This document shows, in pieces, positions 53,301-63,952 of a stretch of 64,000 nt of DNA. This stretch comes from Melieria omissa (Eukaryota; Arthropoda; Insecta; Diptera; Ulidiidae): contig OZ020270.1 of NCBI GenBank assembly GCA_963971225.1, positions 13,627,817 through 13,691,816 on the forward strand. The letters run 5' to 3'. The position numbers and the translations under genes are program-made. The notes under the pieces are model-generated. The model worked only from the letters and a program-made list of their open reading frames with translations. It searched no databases and was not told the DNA's origin. Numbering within the stretch: the stretch's first letter is position 1; every line of letters begins with the position of its first letter.

Positions 53301-53799
53301 CTTCAAAAACCCATTTGGACCTCCTGGACCGGGTGCAAAACCGTGCGATTAAACTTATAGGGGACAGTAGGGCATCCAGCTCTATTGACTCCTTGGAGCA
53401 TCGTCGAAACGTGGCATGTGTGGTGTTATTCTACCGATACTTTTTCGGTAATTGCTCAGTGGAGATGAGCAGTCTGATGCCATCACTCCGGGTATTCCCA
53501 CGGGCAACCCGTTTGAACACTGGCGCTCATGCATTCCACGTTGAAACGATGTTCCAGCGCACTACGCATTACGGAGAAAGTTCGTTTCTGGCCCGCACAG
53601 CGCGGCTGTGGAATGGTCTCCCTGCGGATATCTTCCCCAGCACTTATGATCTCGATGGGTTCAAGGCAAGAGTCCATAACCACTTCACTCTTAACCCTAT
53701 CTCCTAACCTTTATATCCTTCCTGAACCAACGCAATGCATCGCATTAATAGGGGTCATCCCCTGCGCGTTTGTTTGAGTTTAAAAAAAAAAAAAAAAAA
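50361..53799 (+). mobile_element. CR1/Jockey-type LINE without ORF1
   Basis: About 455 bp of 5' UTR precedes ORF2 and an 18-nt poly(A) (53782-53799) ends the element. The target was GGACTGCGTAA/AGCACTTCC. At the 5' junction CGGTATTGGACTG is repeated (50328-50340 and 50347-50359), a filler-like duplication. No ORF1 is present; a nine-codon frame MPLTRRPPH at 50578 may be its remnant. Confidence 0.88.
50816..53707 (+). CDS. LINE ORF2, intact 963-aa EN-RT
   Basis: An apurinic-type endonuclease at residues about 5-235 is marked by FCNVRGLRANF, the catalytic ALGETQV (E39), GDFNIHNSNWL and NSDHCTIL. RT at about 450-740 has SGPDGIPALVLQK, NYRPIAICSVLSK, ALDISKAFDRVWH, GVPQGSVLSPTLF and the catalytic FADD near residue 678. 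The C terminus ends in the ARLWNGLPADIFPSTYDLDG block typical of CR1/Jockey relatives. There is no RNase H, which separates it from the R1/LOA LINEs in this window. The start at 50816 (accATGG) is the first in-frame ATG and opens directly on the endonuclease. It reverse-transcribes LINE RNA at nicked DNA. With no stop in 963 codons this is one of the youngest copies here; whether it moves without ORF1 is unknown. Confidence 0.92.
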   Translation: MVVDKFRIAFCNVRGLRANFFAVYAFVNLHKPHVMALGETQVCGDADPLDFHIPGYHLLPLFSPQRGLAIYVCSNVAYQCQQQLYTTDAEFSSMWVKFNIQSHILHFCFLYRSPNSGRDFTYNKFDILSDSISQILESYPNSEIVVAGDFNIHNSNWLRHSSHTTPEGLFVELFAESNNLTQLVHEPTHIPCVAGQALNTLDLFLTSHHEKYDVEMHAPLGNSDHCTILASFSYSSIRNASLLAPKRLVWMYDKANWSGLNEFFAHFNWKLCFLDRNINAAAKMVEEIVLLGMRSFIPNKQICIKPKDNIWFNETCRIAVRSKEEAFRAWQANKNATTEQLRKQARNRCNAILRRQKFLHEQRQRKKVLQCQRGSKNFWSFVKKVKNQTSSSIPTLLNNDQIITHSVDKANLLAKILAENSSLPPSDQPLPVVENVSCSMPEIHFRTRVVKRVLANLDINKASGPDGIPALVLQKCATSLACPLRKLFNMSYTTGVFPTCWKVANVQPVPKKGKTTDPANYRPIAICSVLSKVMESIVNFNLVKYLEHNRLLSDRQYGFRRQRSTGDLMAVLTEKWNHSILNLGESKVVALDISKAFDRVWHKALVSKLIAYGVGSIFSRWITSFLYDRSIRVVIDGIASEKHSLSAGVPQGSVLSPTLFLIFINDLLSSTKNPIYSFADDSTICHSYSFTKRPSSVEIERERRRMNDTLNSDLQTISKWGQANRVDFNPRKTQCCLLSHKRVSPHPNTSLVMGGVSIAESAALDVLGMSIKNDLRWNDHIFGVSKEAAKCLGFLKRCKKYFTPSDLRIIYTTYIRPKLEFNSHLWAGASKTHLDLLDRVQNRAIKLIGDSRASSSIDSLEHRRNVACVVLFYRYFFGNCSVEMSSLMPSLRVFPRATRLNTGAHAFHVETMFQRTTHYGESSFLARTARLWNGLPADIFPSTYDLDGFKARVHNHFTLNPIS

Positions 53800-55202
53800 C
53801 ACTTCCACAGATATCTGTATGGACAAAGGTTTCGCCTGCGCACAGATCATGCGGCATTGAGTTGGCTCCTGAAATTTAAGGATCCTGAAGTGGTGGATCG
53901 AGCGACTGCAGAGCTACGACTACACGATAGAGCATCGCAAGGGCAGTAGCCATGGAAATGCCGATGCCTTGTCACGCCGTCCGTGCAGAGTCGAATGCAG
54001 GCCGTGCTCGCGAGCTGAAAGCAAAGAACAGATAGTGGACGTCCGGTTGGTAAGCGTTATGCCAGAGGAAGAGTGGTCTGCGGAGAGGCTACAAAAGGAC
54101 CAGCGTGAGGATGCGGACTGGCAGGAGTTGGCCGGTGAAAGCCCGATCGCTAAGGCTTACTGGGCACAGTGGAAAAGTCTGCGGCTGAAGGAAGGATGCC
54201 TGTACCGCGAATGGGAGAGCGTCGGACCAGCAACTCCCTAATGGTAGTGCCGAAATGCAGAATCAACGAGGTCATCGAAGCATACCATAACGACGCCAGT
54301 GGAGGGCACCTGGGTATCACCAAAACCGTCGCCAAAATAAAAAGACGATTCTACTGGGTAGGATGTCAGGAGTCTGTAGCCGAGTGGATTAAGAGCTGCG
54401 ACCGATGTTCAGCCGCGAAAGGGCCGACAAGAAGATCTCGAGGCCGCATGCAGCAGTACAATGTGGGAGCGCCCTTCGAGCGGATTGCTATGGACGTCGC
54501 CGGCCCATTCCCAACTAGCACTCAAGGCAACAAATATGTGCTGGTGGTAATGGATTACTTCAGCAAATGGCCCGAAGTGTACCCTATTCCTAACCAGGAG
54601 GCCACTACGATCTCGGAAAAGCTGGTAAACAACTGGGTAGCCAGGTTCGGAGTTCCGTTGGAGTTACACTCAGATCAAGGCCGGAATTTCGAGTCTGTGG
54701 TATTCAAGGAAGTGTGTGAGCTGCTGGGGATAAAGAAAACGCGTACCACGCCTTTGCACCCACAGTCCGACGGCATGGTGGAACGCTTTAACCGGACACT
54801 GGAGGAATACCTGCGGAAAGTGGTAGGCAGGAATCAAAAGGATTGGGACACGCATATCCCCCTGTTCCTGATGGCGTATAGGTCAGCCCCGCACGACGCG
54901 ACATCACTCACTCCAGCCCGAGCAGTGTTCGGCACAGAGTTGTGGTTACCCGCTGACTTAAAGTTCGGGGTGGTCAGCACGACGGGAGGCGCTAAGACGG
55001 ACTACGTGGCCAATAAGCGGGCGGAACTGGAGGAAATTCACCAGTTTATAAGGAGCCGCACCAAACTGGTCAGCGATAAGGCGAAAGCCAGATATGATCT
55101 ACGGGCCAACTCAGCAGGGCTCCAAGAAGGCGATCTGGTAATGCTCTACAACCCGCAGCGGAGGAAATGTTTATCTCCGAAACTTCAAGCGTCATGGGAA
55201 GG
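53800..55202 (+). pseudogene. pol: pol of G3, RNase H end and integrase
   Basis: RNase H resumes at CACTTCCACAGATATCTG (HKYLYGQRFRLRTDHAALSW) with small indels near 53890. The linker lies at 53969-54241. Integrase is open from 54169, with the zinc-binding H, H, C, C, catalytic DVAGPF, HSDQGRNFE and DGMVERFNRTLEEY, a D,D35E triad. It stops at QASWEG, where the hAT-derived duplicate begins, so the GPY/F module is truncated after its first residue. Confidence 0.88.
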
Positions 55203-55593
55203 AAATTATAACCCACCCGGTCGGGTTCACGTCGCCAGTCAGAAAGGAAGAGAAAGCAGATGGCGGCCGCCGAGTTGCCCCTTTGTTAAAATTAGTAATT
55301 TTCACTGACGACGTTGACAAACGAGCTTCTGCAGTGCTACAGGAAAACCAAACGTTGCAGGGCTGCATCGGATCGTATAACATATGTGTAAAGCGCAAAC
55401 GTTGTGAAAGTTCGAGCGCAAATTATGAAAAAATTATACATAAATGTTGAATAATTTCGATGCTTAAAACATCGTTGAAATGACAACGATGTATCGGCAC
55501 TTTTCGGAAATTTTGAACATCGATGGCTAAACATCGAAATTTCAGCCGATACATAGATGTTTCAAAAACATCGATGTATCGTTTGCATCCCTA
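55203..55593. mobile_element. hAT right arm only (copy B)
   Basis: This is homologous to 12590-12984, including the CATCGATG repeats and the end TTTGCATCCCTA followed by GTTAGTGC (55594-55601). Its left half is absent, replaced by gypsy G3. Confidence 0.92.
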
Positions 55594-55601
55594 GTTAGTG
55601 C

Positions 55602-56307
55602 GCGGTCCAATGCAGAGCGACGCAAGTTCGAATACTACATGTATTAACACCTACAAAAATAACGGGAAACTCGTTTTCTCTTTGGTTGGCTGTCCTCTCA
55701 GCTGGAAATGGCAAACCTCTGAGAGTAAAAATTGCCTATGAAAAAGCTCCCAACCTGCCGTTCGGAACCGGCATAAAACTGTAGGTCCCTTCTACCCGCG
55801 TACAAATTCACACGCCCAACACGGGTGGCTGCGGGAAGCTAGGCCTTAGTCTCGCGCATGATACAATAATAGAAGGTAGAACCGCTGTGAATTGTTTTGA
55901 CACTAAACGTGCTTATTGACGTTTTTCGTATTTGTCAAAAGCTTGAGCCGTGATACCACTTTGATGTAATATTAAACTAGAAATATTTAAGGTTCTTGGA
56001 ATTTTAAGATCTTTTTTAAAATAAACACGGAATAGATATTTCACTGTGACCAATACATTTTGGGCGAAAGTTTAAACATGTTAATGCACATTCAACAGCA
56101 GATAATACTTTGCTTTATTAAAAAATGTTCAAGGGATTTTCTAACAACAGTACGGTAGCACATTTTCAAAGAAGAACATCAAAAAGACCGTTAGTGTCAG
56201 ATGCGCAATATGGCGGCTGAGAAGAAGAAGAATCGGCTCTACCTTCTATTTTTGTATCATGGTCTCGCGTAAGCGGGCTGTCGTGCCAATCAATTAATGA
56301 ATTAAAT
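55602..56307 (+). mobile_element. SINE copy 2, copy B, with P-like MITE
   Basis: This is the right part of SINE 2, split at CTCGCG by the MITE and ending before TACATGCAAA (56308-56317). The 5' start is missing together with the hAT left arm. Confidence 0.9.
55857..56261. mobile_element. P-element-like MITE, copy B
   Basis: 405 bp with CATGATAC ends and GTCTCGCG duplications (55849-55856 and 56262-56269). It differs from copy A by an extra GAA and a few substitutions. Confidence 0.88.
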
Positions 56308-56465
56308 TACATGCAAACGAAGGTCACCGGATAACTGTTCTTCGTAGACTTATGAAATATGAGAATTTTGTCTTACCTTTTTTTAATTAGGTATATCATG
56401 AATACGGACGCGACATCACGGACGCGATAAATGTTTCCCCTTATTAAATACAGTAATGGTTTTCA

Positions 56466-56794
56466 GCAGCCGCCGTGGCTCAGTTGGATAGTGCGCGGTC
56501 CAGCGAGTCGCATGCAGAGCGACGCAAGATCGAATACTGCATGTAGTAACACCTAAAAAAAATAACGGGAAACTCGTTTTCCCTTTCGGTGGCTGTCCTC
56601 TCAGCTGGAAATGGCAAACCTCTGAGAGAAAAATTGCCTATGAAAAAGCTCCCAGCCTGCCGTTCGGAACCGGCATAAAACTGTAGGTCCCTTCCACCCG
56701 CGTACAAAATTCACACGCACAACACGGGTGGTTGCGGGAAGCTAGGCCTTAGTCTCGCGTAAGCGGGCTGTCGTGCCAATCAATTATAAATTAT
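56466..56794 (+). mobile_element. SINE copy 3, copy B
   Basis: 329 bp flanked by TAATGGTTTTCA (56454-56465 and 56795-56806), nearly identical to 13854-14182. Confidence 0.93.
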
Positions 56795-57047
56795 TAATGG
56801 TTTTCATTACAACACTTCAACTTTTAATAAAACTAACACATAACAAGTTAAATTCAAGTTACAGCAATCAAAATAAGGAAAAATTAAAGTTAAAAGTTCT
56901 TAGTGTGGTTTATTTAATTTTCCTGAGGAACTCTATTGGAATTAGATCTTGTTTAATATCGCGCACACAGCTCTTACAATCATTAGCAATGCACCTTTCA
57001 TTCATCACATCGCAGCAAACTGTTTTTAGAAATAAATTAATAAATTA

Positions 57048-57161
57048 ATTAAATTAAATTAAATTAAATTAAATTAAATTAAATTAAATTAAATTAAATT
57101 AAATTAAATTAAATTAAATTAAATTAAATTAAATTAAATTAAATTAAATTAAATTAAATTA
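57048..57161. repeat. (ATTAA)23 array, copy B
   Basis: A pure ATTAA run of about 23 units, ended by the DD37E element at 57162. This compares with 270 units in copy A. Confidence 0.97.
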
Positions 57162-58461
57162 AGGACTGTATCGAAAAGAAAGTGCACACTTTGTTTGAAG
57201 TATAACTTTAATAAAAATTTTTTTGATCAGATTTCTTGTTTTAACATTTGTTGCATATACTTTAAGGACTACAAATTTTTTTTTATAACAAATTTCTTTT
57301 TCAAATAAATGTATACCTAATTTTTTGTTTGACCCCCTTCATTAGATTTTTTACAGATGCTTGCGTTATGATTTTTGTTGCTTTTCTCCAATTTTTTTTG
57401 AATTTCTGAAGATTTTTAGCTTCCTGTCCATCTTTAATGAGGTTCCTTTTGGCTATTGCCCAGTAGCGCTCTATTGGACGTAGTTCCGGTGCATTTAGCG
57501 GATTCTCATTTTTATCCACATATTTGATGTTATTTGCTCTTAGAACCTCTAAAGTGGCCTGGGCGTAATGCGCGGTTGCTAAATCCAGCCAGAAGAGTGC
57601 AGGTGCAGTATGCTTTTTATAAAATGGAATAAGGCGTTTTTTTAGGCACTCCTTCCTGTAAATTTCTGCATTTATAGAGCCTTTTGTAAAATAAGAAGAC
57701 GATTTTAAGCCGCAAGAGCAAATAGCCTGCCATACTAGCACTTTCTCTCCAAACTTTTCCAACTCGATTGCACGCACTGAGTCATTTACAGTATCGCCTT
57801 TGCGTTTCGTGTAAAATTGTGGTCCTGGCAGTGATTTTGAGTTCATTTTTACATATGTCTCATCATCCATAATGATGCACGAAACTCTTTCTTTGCAGAG
57901 ACGGGTGTATAGTTTTCTGCATCGCGTTTTGCCAGCCACTTTTTGTTTTTCGTTTTTTTTTTGGTATTTTTTGTTTTTTATATGTTTTTAAGTTATTCCT
58001 CTGCTTCACTCTTTGCACCATCGCCACACTCGTTCTAGCTCGTTTAGCTAAATCCCTGATGGACATGCACTTGTTTTCGTCAATTAATTGTTTCACTTTT
58101 TCCTCCATTTTTGGGTCTTTAGGACCCTTTATACGGCCATTTTTTGGTAGGTCGTGGATAGTGCAATGTTCACCATACTTAACAATAATCTTTTTAACGG
58201 CGTTTATGGACACGCGATGTCGTTTGGCTAATTTTCTATATGAAGCACCTGTTTCAGTGCACCAACTGTACACAATTTTTTTGCGGACGTCTAACTCGAT
58301 ACGCGTCATTTTCGTAATAGAAAAATATATGAGACAAAATTTGTGTGAAATCAGTATATCAAGGCCTACTCTATTTAACGGCATTTTTAGATTTAAAAAA
58401 AAAAAGGATGCTGCGAGAAAATTACGTTACAAAGTGTGCACTTTCTTTTCGATACAGTCCT
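57162..58461 (-). mobile_element. DD37E mariner-like transposon, near-intact
   Basis: This 1300-bp element has 33-bp perfect inverted ends beginning AGGACTGTATCGAAAAGAAA, flanked by TA (57160-57161 and 58462-58463). It inserted at the end of the ATTAA array. Copy A lacks it and shows the uninterrupted site. Perfect ends and near-complete coding suggest a recent arrival. Confidence 0.95.
57301..58309 (-). pseudogene. DD37E transposase, single frame break
   Basis: It starts MTRIELDVRKKIVYSWCTET (ATG at 58309). The N-terminal helix-turn-helix region (GASYRKLAKRHRVSINAVKK, then CMSIRDLAKRARTSVAMVQR) is followed by a lysine-rich linker. The frame changes at a run of ten A (plus-strand T, about 57953-57962). 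The catalytic part 57301-57939 has IIMDDETYVKM, LFWLDLATAHYAQ and LRPIERYW. I count 37 residues between the second D and the E. Apart from the one-base indel everything looks functional, so a sequencing error, frameshift slippage or a true null are all possible. Full length would be about 335 aa, normal for the group. Confidence 0.88.
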
Positions 58462-58606
58462 TAATTAACTAGCTGAACATATTTGTACAGTATTTTTCAT
58501 TAACCCTTTCCGGAAATTTGTATGATATATCGTACAAGTTTTTTTAAAGACTTTTTTTTTTACAGCGAACGTATTTTTTATGAAACGGCTTTTTAATTCT
58601 TATTAA

Positions 58607-59060
58607 GGGGGCTTTCCCGTTTTTTCGTCGAAAAATTAGGTGTTTTTCAAGAATTAATTTTGGAAAGACAGTTTGATAAAATGTTGTAATTCTTTTTTAT
58701 TTTGTTTGTTGTTACAATAGTGAGTTGAAAAAATTTTTTTTTTTGGAAAAAAAACAAGATGGCCGCCGGCTTGCCAAGTACTTATGTTGCCTTGTTTGGA
58801 AAACATACTCCCAGTGTTTTACACTTTTCTCGGGTACGGTTTATCTGAAATCAAATTGACCATCATTTTCATTAATTACATAGTTTTAGTTATCGCACAT
58901 CGTAGGATTTTTTAAAAATTTCAACTTGGTGAAATTTGGCGCAAATTTGAAATCGATTTTTTTTGCAAAATTTTGGTACTAAAAGTGTTGTTACAAATCG
59001 AAATTTCACAAAATTGAAAAAATCCTATGATGTGCGATAGAGAATTCATTTGTGAACACG
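58607..59060. mobile_element. TTAA/TA MITE, right-truncated (copy B)
   Basis: The left end TTAAGGGGGCTTTCCCG is present (TTAA 58603-58606). The copy runs parallel to 15929-16385 and then stops at a deletion that also removed most of SINE 4. Confidence 0.82.
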
Positions 59061-59506
59061 TGAAATTCAGTTATTATCAATCAATTATTAATTATTATTA
59101 ATACTTTTTAGTAGCAAAAAACAAACAATTCCAAAGTTTGAATCTCAGTTGATTTATAAAACTTATTAAATTTAAAATTGTTTGCTTCTAAATATTTTTC
59201 CCGAGCCTTTAAAAAATTGTACGATATATCGTACAAATGAACACAAGAGTTGCAAAGCTTTGTACGATTTATCGTACAAATGGCAGGCAAAGGTTGCAAG
59301 TGATGTTTGCATTTTTTTTAAGTTATGGATTTAGTAAAAGAATTTTTCTGTTTGCTTGAATGCCACTAAATCGTATGACTAATAAAATTCGACTGTTCGA
59401 CAATTTCTATTCAGAAATACCAATTACTTAACGATTTTGTGTTCCACTGGGCAGACACAGATTATATAAGGTTAGACATGAGTACTTGCCAATCCCACTA
59501 CGATAA

Positions 59507-60033
59507 TGTTACGAATACTAGTTCTAGTGGGCTGTTACGTATCACTGGATTGTGCAATTTGAAAATAAAACAACTTTAGTTATGCAAACGCAGTCAATAA
59601 AAACCAACTATCACTTTATTTCACCAATTTCAAACTTCACTCTCTTTACACTTGATTATTTGCTTAATCACTCCGTGTGGCGCCTTCACTAGTCAAAATC
59701 AGATTGACTCGCTGCGCCGCACCCGGTTGCCTTTTATACCTGTCCGGCCATCGCGCAGATCGTTCTCGCACATTCCAGAGTGGACTAAAGGTTTCCATGA
59801 TGATCGCGACCATCATTGCCAGGTTGAACTAAAAGTGTCCATTATCGCGGCCATCATTGCCAGGTTGGACTAAAAGTTCCCATCATTACCAGGTTGGCCT
59901 AAAAGTGTCCATCATTGCCAGGTTGGCCTAAATGTTCCCCTTATTATCGCGGCCGTCGTTGCCAGATTGAATTATAGCACGGCGCGTAGCGACAGGGTTG
60001 CTTTGCACAGCGACAGACTGTCTTATCGTTACA
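59507..60033 (-). repeat. 3' LTR of G4
   Basis: 527 bp, the same length as 17528-18054 and with the same five-unit U3 repeat arrangement; TGT...ACA ends. Confidence 0.94.
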
Positions 60034-60044
60034 CTGCCCACCAC

Positions 60045-62513
60045 TTAGACTTGTTCGTCCCGAACAAGTGCCGAGGTTCCGCTGTGATAAGGCGCCAGGC
60101 GCTCCAAATGGACTACCTTCAGCTTAGCGCCTTTATTGCTGCAACGTTGAATCCTGTATACCACGTCGTTAATCCTAGTCACGACTTCGTAAGGCCCTTC
60201 CCATGACGCTTGAAGTTTCGGAGATAAACATTTCCTCCGCTGCGGGTTGTAGAGCATTACCAGATCGCCTTCTTGGAGCCCTGCTGAGTTGGCCCGTAGA
60301 TCATATCTGGCTTTCGCCTTATCGCTGACCAGTTTGGTGCGGCTCCTTATAAACTGGTGAATTTCCTCCAGTTCCGCCCGCTTATTGGCCACGTAGTCCG
60401 TCTTAGCACCTCCCGTCGTGCTGACCACCCCGAACTTTAAGTCAGCGGGTAACCGCAACTCTGTGCCGAACACTGCTCGGGCTGGAGTGAGTGATGTCGC
60501 GTCGTGCGGGGCTGACCTATACGCCATCAGGAACAGGGGGATATGCGTGTCCCAATCCTTTTGATTCCTGCCTACCACTTTCCGCAGGTATTCCTCCAGT
60601 GTCCGGTTAAAGCGTTCCACCATGCCGTCGGACTGTGGGTGCAAAGGCGTGGTACGCGTTTTCTTTATCCCCAGCAGGTGCCCTCCACTGGCGTATGCTT
60701 CGATGACCTCGTTGATTCTGCATTTCGGCACTACCATTAGGGAGTTGCTGGTCCGACCATCCGCGCTCTCCCATTCGCGGTACAGGCATCCTTCTTTCAG
60801 CTGCAGACTTTTCCACTGTGCCCAGTAAGCCTTAGCGATCGGGCTTTGACCGGCCATCTCCTGCCAGTCTGGACGTGCGCCTTGCTTCTTGCCTTTGATG
60901 ATTTTTGCAAGATCCGCATCCTCACGCTGGTCCTTTTGTAGCATCTCCGCAGACCACTCTTCCTCTGGCATAACGCTTATCAACCGGACGTCCACTATCT
61001 GTTCTTTGCATTCGGCTCGCGAGCACTGCCTGCATTCGACTTTGCACGGACGGCGTGACAAGGCATCGGCATTTCCATGGCTACTGCCCTTGCGATGCTC
61101 TATCGTGTAGTCGTAGCAATGCAGTCGCTCGATCGCCCGCGCCAATTGCCCTTCAGGATCCTTAAAGTTCAGGAGCCATCTCAATGCCACATAATCTGTG
61201 CGCAGGCGAAACCTTTGTCCATACAGATATTTGTGGAAGTGCTTTACGTAGTCCAATACCGCCAGCAGTTCTCTCCGTGTCACACAGTAGTTGCGTTCCG
61301 GTTTCGATAGACTCCTACTGTAGTACGCTATCACTTGTTCCTGGCCGTCTATTATTTGTGATAGCACACCGCCAATACTATTCCCGCTTGCATCTGTATC
61401 CAACACAAACATCTCCCGAGGCACGGGGAAGCCCAGAATTGGAGCACTGCACAGTTTTTCCTTCAGACGTGCGAAAGCCTGTTCCTGCTCCTCGTTCCAC
61501 TCGAAAGCTTGGCTCTTTTTCGTCAGTTTGTGCAAGCTGCTGGCTATGTTCGCGAATCCCGGAACAAATCGGCGGTAGTATGTGCACAGGCCCAGGAAAC
61601 TGCGGAGTTCGTGTAGATTGCGTGGCCGGGGCCACTCCTTCACCGCCGTGATTTTGCCTTCATCCGTATGTACTCCGCGGGCGGAAACCGTATGACCCAG
61701 ATACTTCACCTCCTTTTGGAACAGCGAACACTTCTTTGGGTTGAGTTTAAGCCCGGCTTCTCGTATCCGCTCGAATACCTCCTTTAGCTTTCCCAGGTGG
61801 TCGTCGAAGTTTTTGCCGATCACGATTATGTCGTCGAGGTACACCAGACACGTCCGCCAATGCAGCCCTTTCAGCACATGTTCTATTAGTCGCTCGAATG
61901 TTGCTGGTGCGTTGCAGAGTCCAAACGGCATGACGGTGAACTGCCACAAACCGTCGCCAACACTAAAAGCCGTTTTCTCCTTGTCCTTGTCTGCAAGCTC
62001 CACCTGCCAATAGCCGCTGCGTAAGTCGAGTGTGGAGAACCACTCCGTGCCTGACAGTGTGTCCAGGGTGTCATCGATCCGAGGTAGTGGATAACTGTCC
62101 TTCTTGGTCACATCATTTAGCTTCCGATAGTCAACCCAAAACCGGGTACTGCCATCTTTTTTCTTGACTAGCACGACCGGCGAGCACCAGGGGCCCGAAG
62201 AAGGCTCTATGACCTTTTCTTTCCGAATGTTTTCGATCAAATTTGTGACCTCTTCCCTCTTGGCCAGCGGAACTCGTCTTGGCGGTTGGCGAATCGGTTT
62301 GGCACTTCCGGTGTCGATGTTGTGCTTCACTATGGCTGTTCTTCTGCCTACTTCTGCCGCAAATATTGACCCATAGCGCTGCAGGAGAGACCTCGCCTTC
62401 TGTTTCTGCTTGGCCGTCAACTCGCTGCTCCACTGGTTCTCCTGCGGTATGACGTCCATGTTGAAACCGCTCTTCCTATTACCTCCAGGCGGGCTACTCT
62501 CGCAATTGACCAC
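60045..62513 (-). pseudogene. pol: pol of G4: RT, RNase H and truncated integrase in one frame
   Basis: This 822-aa open frame has RT from about residue 85 (WVDYRKLND; the usual FCVDYRKLN has C changed to W), FSTLDLRSGYW and VYLDDIIVI. Complete RNase H follows (DTDASGNSIGGVLSQ, RRELLAVLDYVKHF, GNADALSRR). Then comes a linker, and integrase reduced by an in-frame deletion of roughly 470 bp between EVIEAYASGGHL and LGIKKTRTT (near 60675). That deletion removes the zinc-binding cysteines and the first two catalytic aspartates; the third acidic residue and the GPY/F module remain. It cannot integrate on its own. It is the best reference here for the RNase H region lost from G1 and G2. Confidence 0.9.
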
Positions 62514-62539
62514 TGCTACAGCTTCCTTACACTCGCCAA

Positions 62540-63136
62540 TTACCTCGTCTTTACCGTCTTTACATATCTGGGTGCATTCAGGGGGTTCAGTATTCTAACT
62601 GGTATCCTGTCATTCTTAGGTTCCACTAATGTACGTCCGATGATGATGTTGTCGTGTCCTTGTTTCGGTGCTTCTACAACCCACAGCCGACTCATCCCAT
62701 CGTCCTCGTCCACCTTTGCCAACACAATCGCCTCAGAACTCGCTGATATCCTCCTGTGTTGACACGATACAACCTTCCTTACCGCTACGCTTCGCTCATA
62801 GCCGGTGTGCAGCGGGAATTCAACGTTGGCATATCTCAGCACATTTTCCTTCAGGTCCAGCGTAAAACCGTGCCTAATCATGAAATCCACGCCGATAATC
62901 ACGTCGTCCATTATATCCGCGACGATGAACTCATGTTCCAGGCTGTTGGTGGCGATAGCAATCGTGTTTGTAACTTTCCCTCTTACCGGCGCACGCTCGC
63001 CAGTCGCAGTCCGCAGCTGTATGCCATGCAGCGGTTCCCAGTTCTTCAGCAGCTTCCTTTTTATGATCGAATATGACGCTCCAGTATCCAGTGTCAACAC
63101 GAACAACTTTCCATCTATCCTTCCTTCAATTGTCAA
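62540..63136 (-). pseudogene. pol: Protease region of G4
   Basis: Matches 20540-21136 without visible difference: DTGAS motif, premature RYVKTVKTR end from a small duplication, start codon abutting the foreign segment. Confidence 0.87.
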
Positions 63137-63952
63137 AAATTTGGGGCCTCAAAATATTCCAAGTTTTTATTTATTTTTCTTTTAACCTTTTTGTTTTTTG
63201 CTTGTATCTCAGACTATAAATGGAACGTAAAAAGAGCATATTTTGAGGAATTTTAAGAATATTTTAAGGAAAAAGTATGAAAAGTGATGAAAAAGGGCTA
63301 TGGTACATTTTTGCTATTATTTCGATGCGAATGTATATTCCGCCAAATAATTTGACTGTGTTGTATTGCTTGATGTGTCGGCTTTCATTATACACCAAAT
63401 CGTTAACTGATTTACAAAAAATGTGTATGTTTTTGACCATCAAAGAAAACCCCTTAAAATTCCATATTTTCCGACTTTGAGGTCCAATTACCGCGGCATT
63501 TTAAAACTTTTAAAAATAAGTTGCATCGGAAAAGAAGCCGTGTGGTGTTGTGAATGCGATAATGTGAAAATCATGTCAATCAATTTTTTGGTTTAGAAAT
63601 TACGATCAAAAATATGGGAAAAGTAGTGGAAAAACTGAAAAAATTACACGGTACCTATATCTCACTAACTAGAGCTGCTTGAAAAAATCTGAGCATAGAT
63701 TCGAAATCAGCGCACCCAAATCAGTAAGAAACAGTAGAAAAACTCCATGCAACAGAAAAAAAGTGTTTTTTGTTGTCCTGTGTTACAAATTGTCCCGATT
63801 CGAAATATAAAAATATGAATAACTTTTGAGAAGAAGCAGGTCGGATTTCAATTCGAACGGATTTTGCACCTATAATCATCAACAAATACAACCCCGATTA
63901 CAGTTTTCGTCGACATTTTTGTGCAACCTATCGATGCTTCCTGCCTACCGTG
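63137..63952. other. Foreign segment at gag-pol junction, copy B
   Basis: Same sequence as 21137-21952, again without coding potential or recognisable ends. Confidence 0.8.

Larger units (their letters stand above)
46427..55202 (+). mobile_element. Ty3/gypsy element G3, split by LINE, 3' end lost
   Basis: The only plus-strand gypsy in the window: 5' LTR, PBS, gag, PR, RT, start of RNase H, a LINE (about 50361-53799), rest of RNase H, and IN. It stops mid-codon at TGGGAAGGA (about 55202), where hAT right-arm DNA begins, so the integrase C terminus and 3' LTR are missing. No 3' target duplication can be scored. Confidence 0.93.

Noticed and set aside
57953..57962. Programmed frameshift in the DD37E transposase
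   Set aside because: A run of ten A could slip, but no stimulatory structure is evident and a simple indel or sequencing error is more likely.
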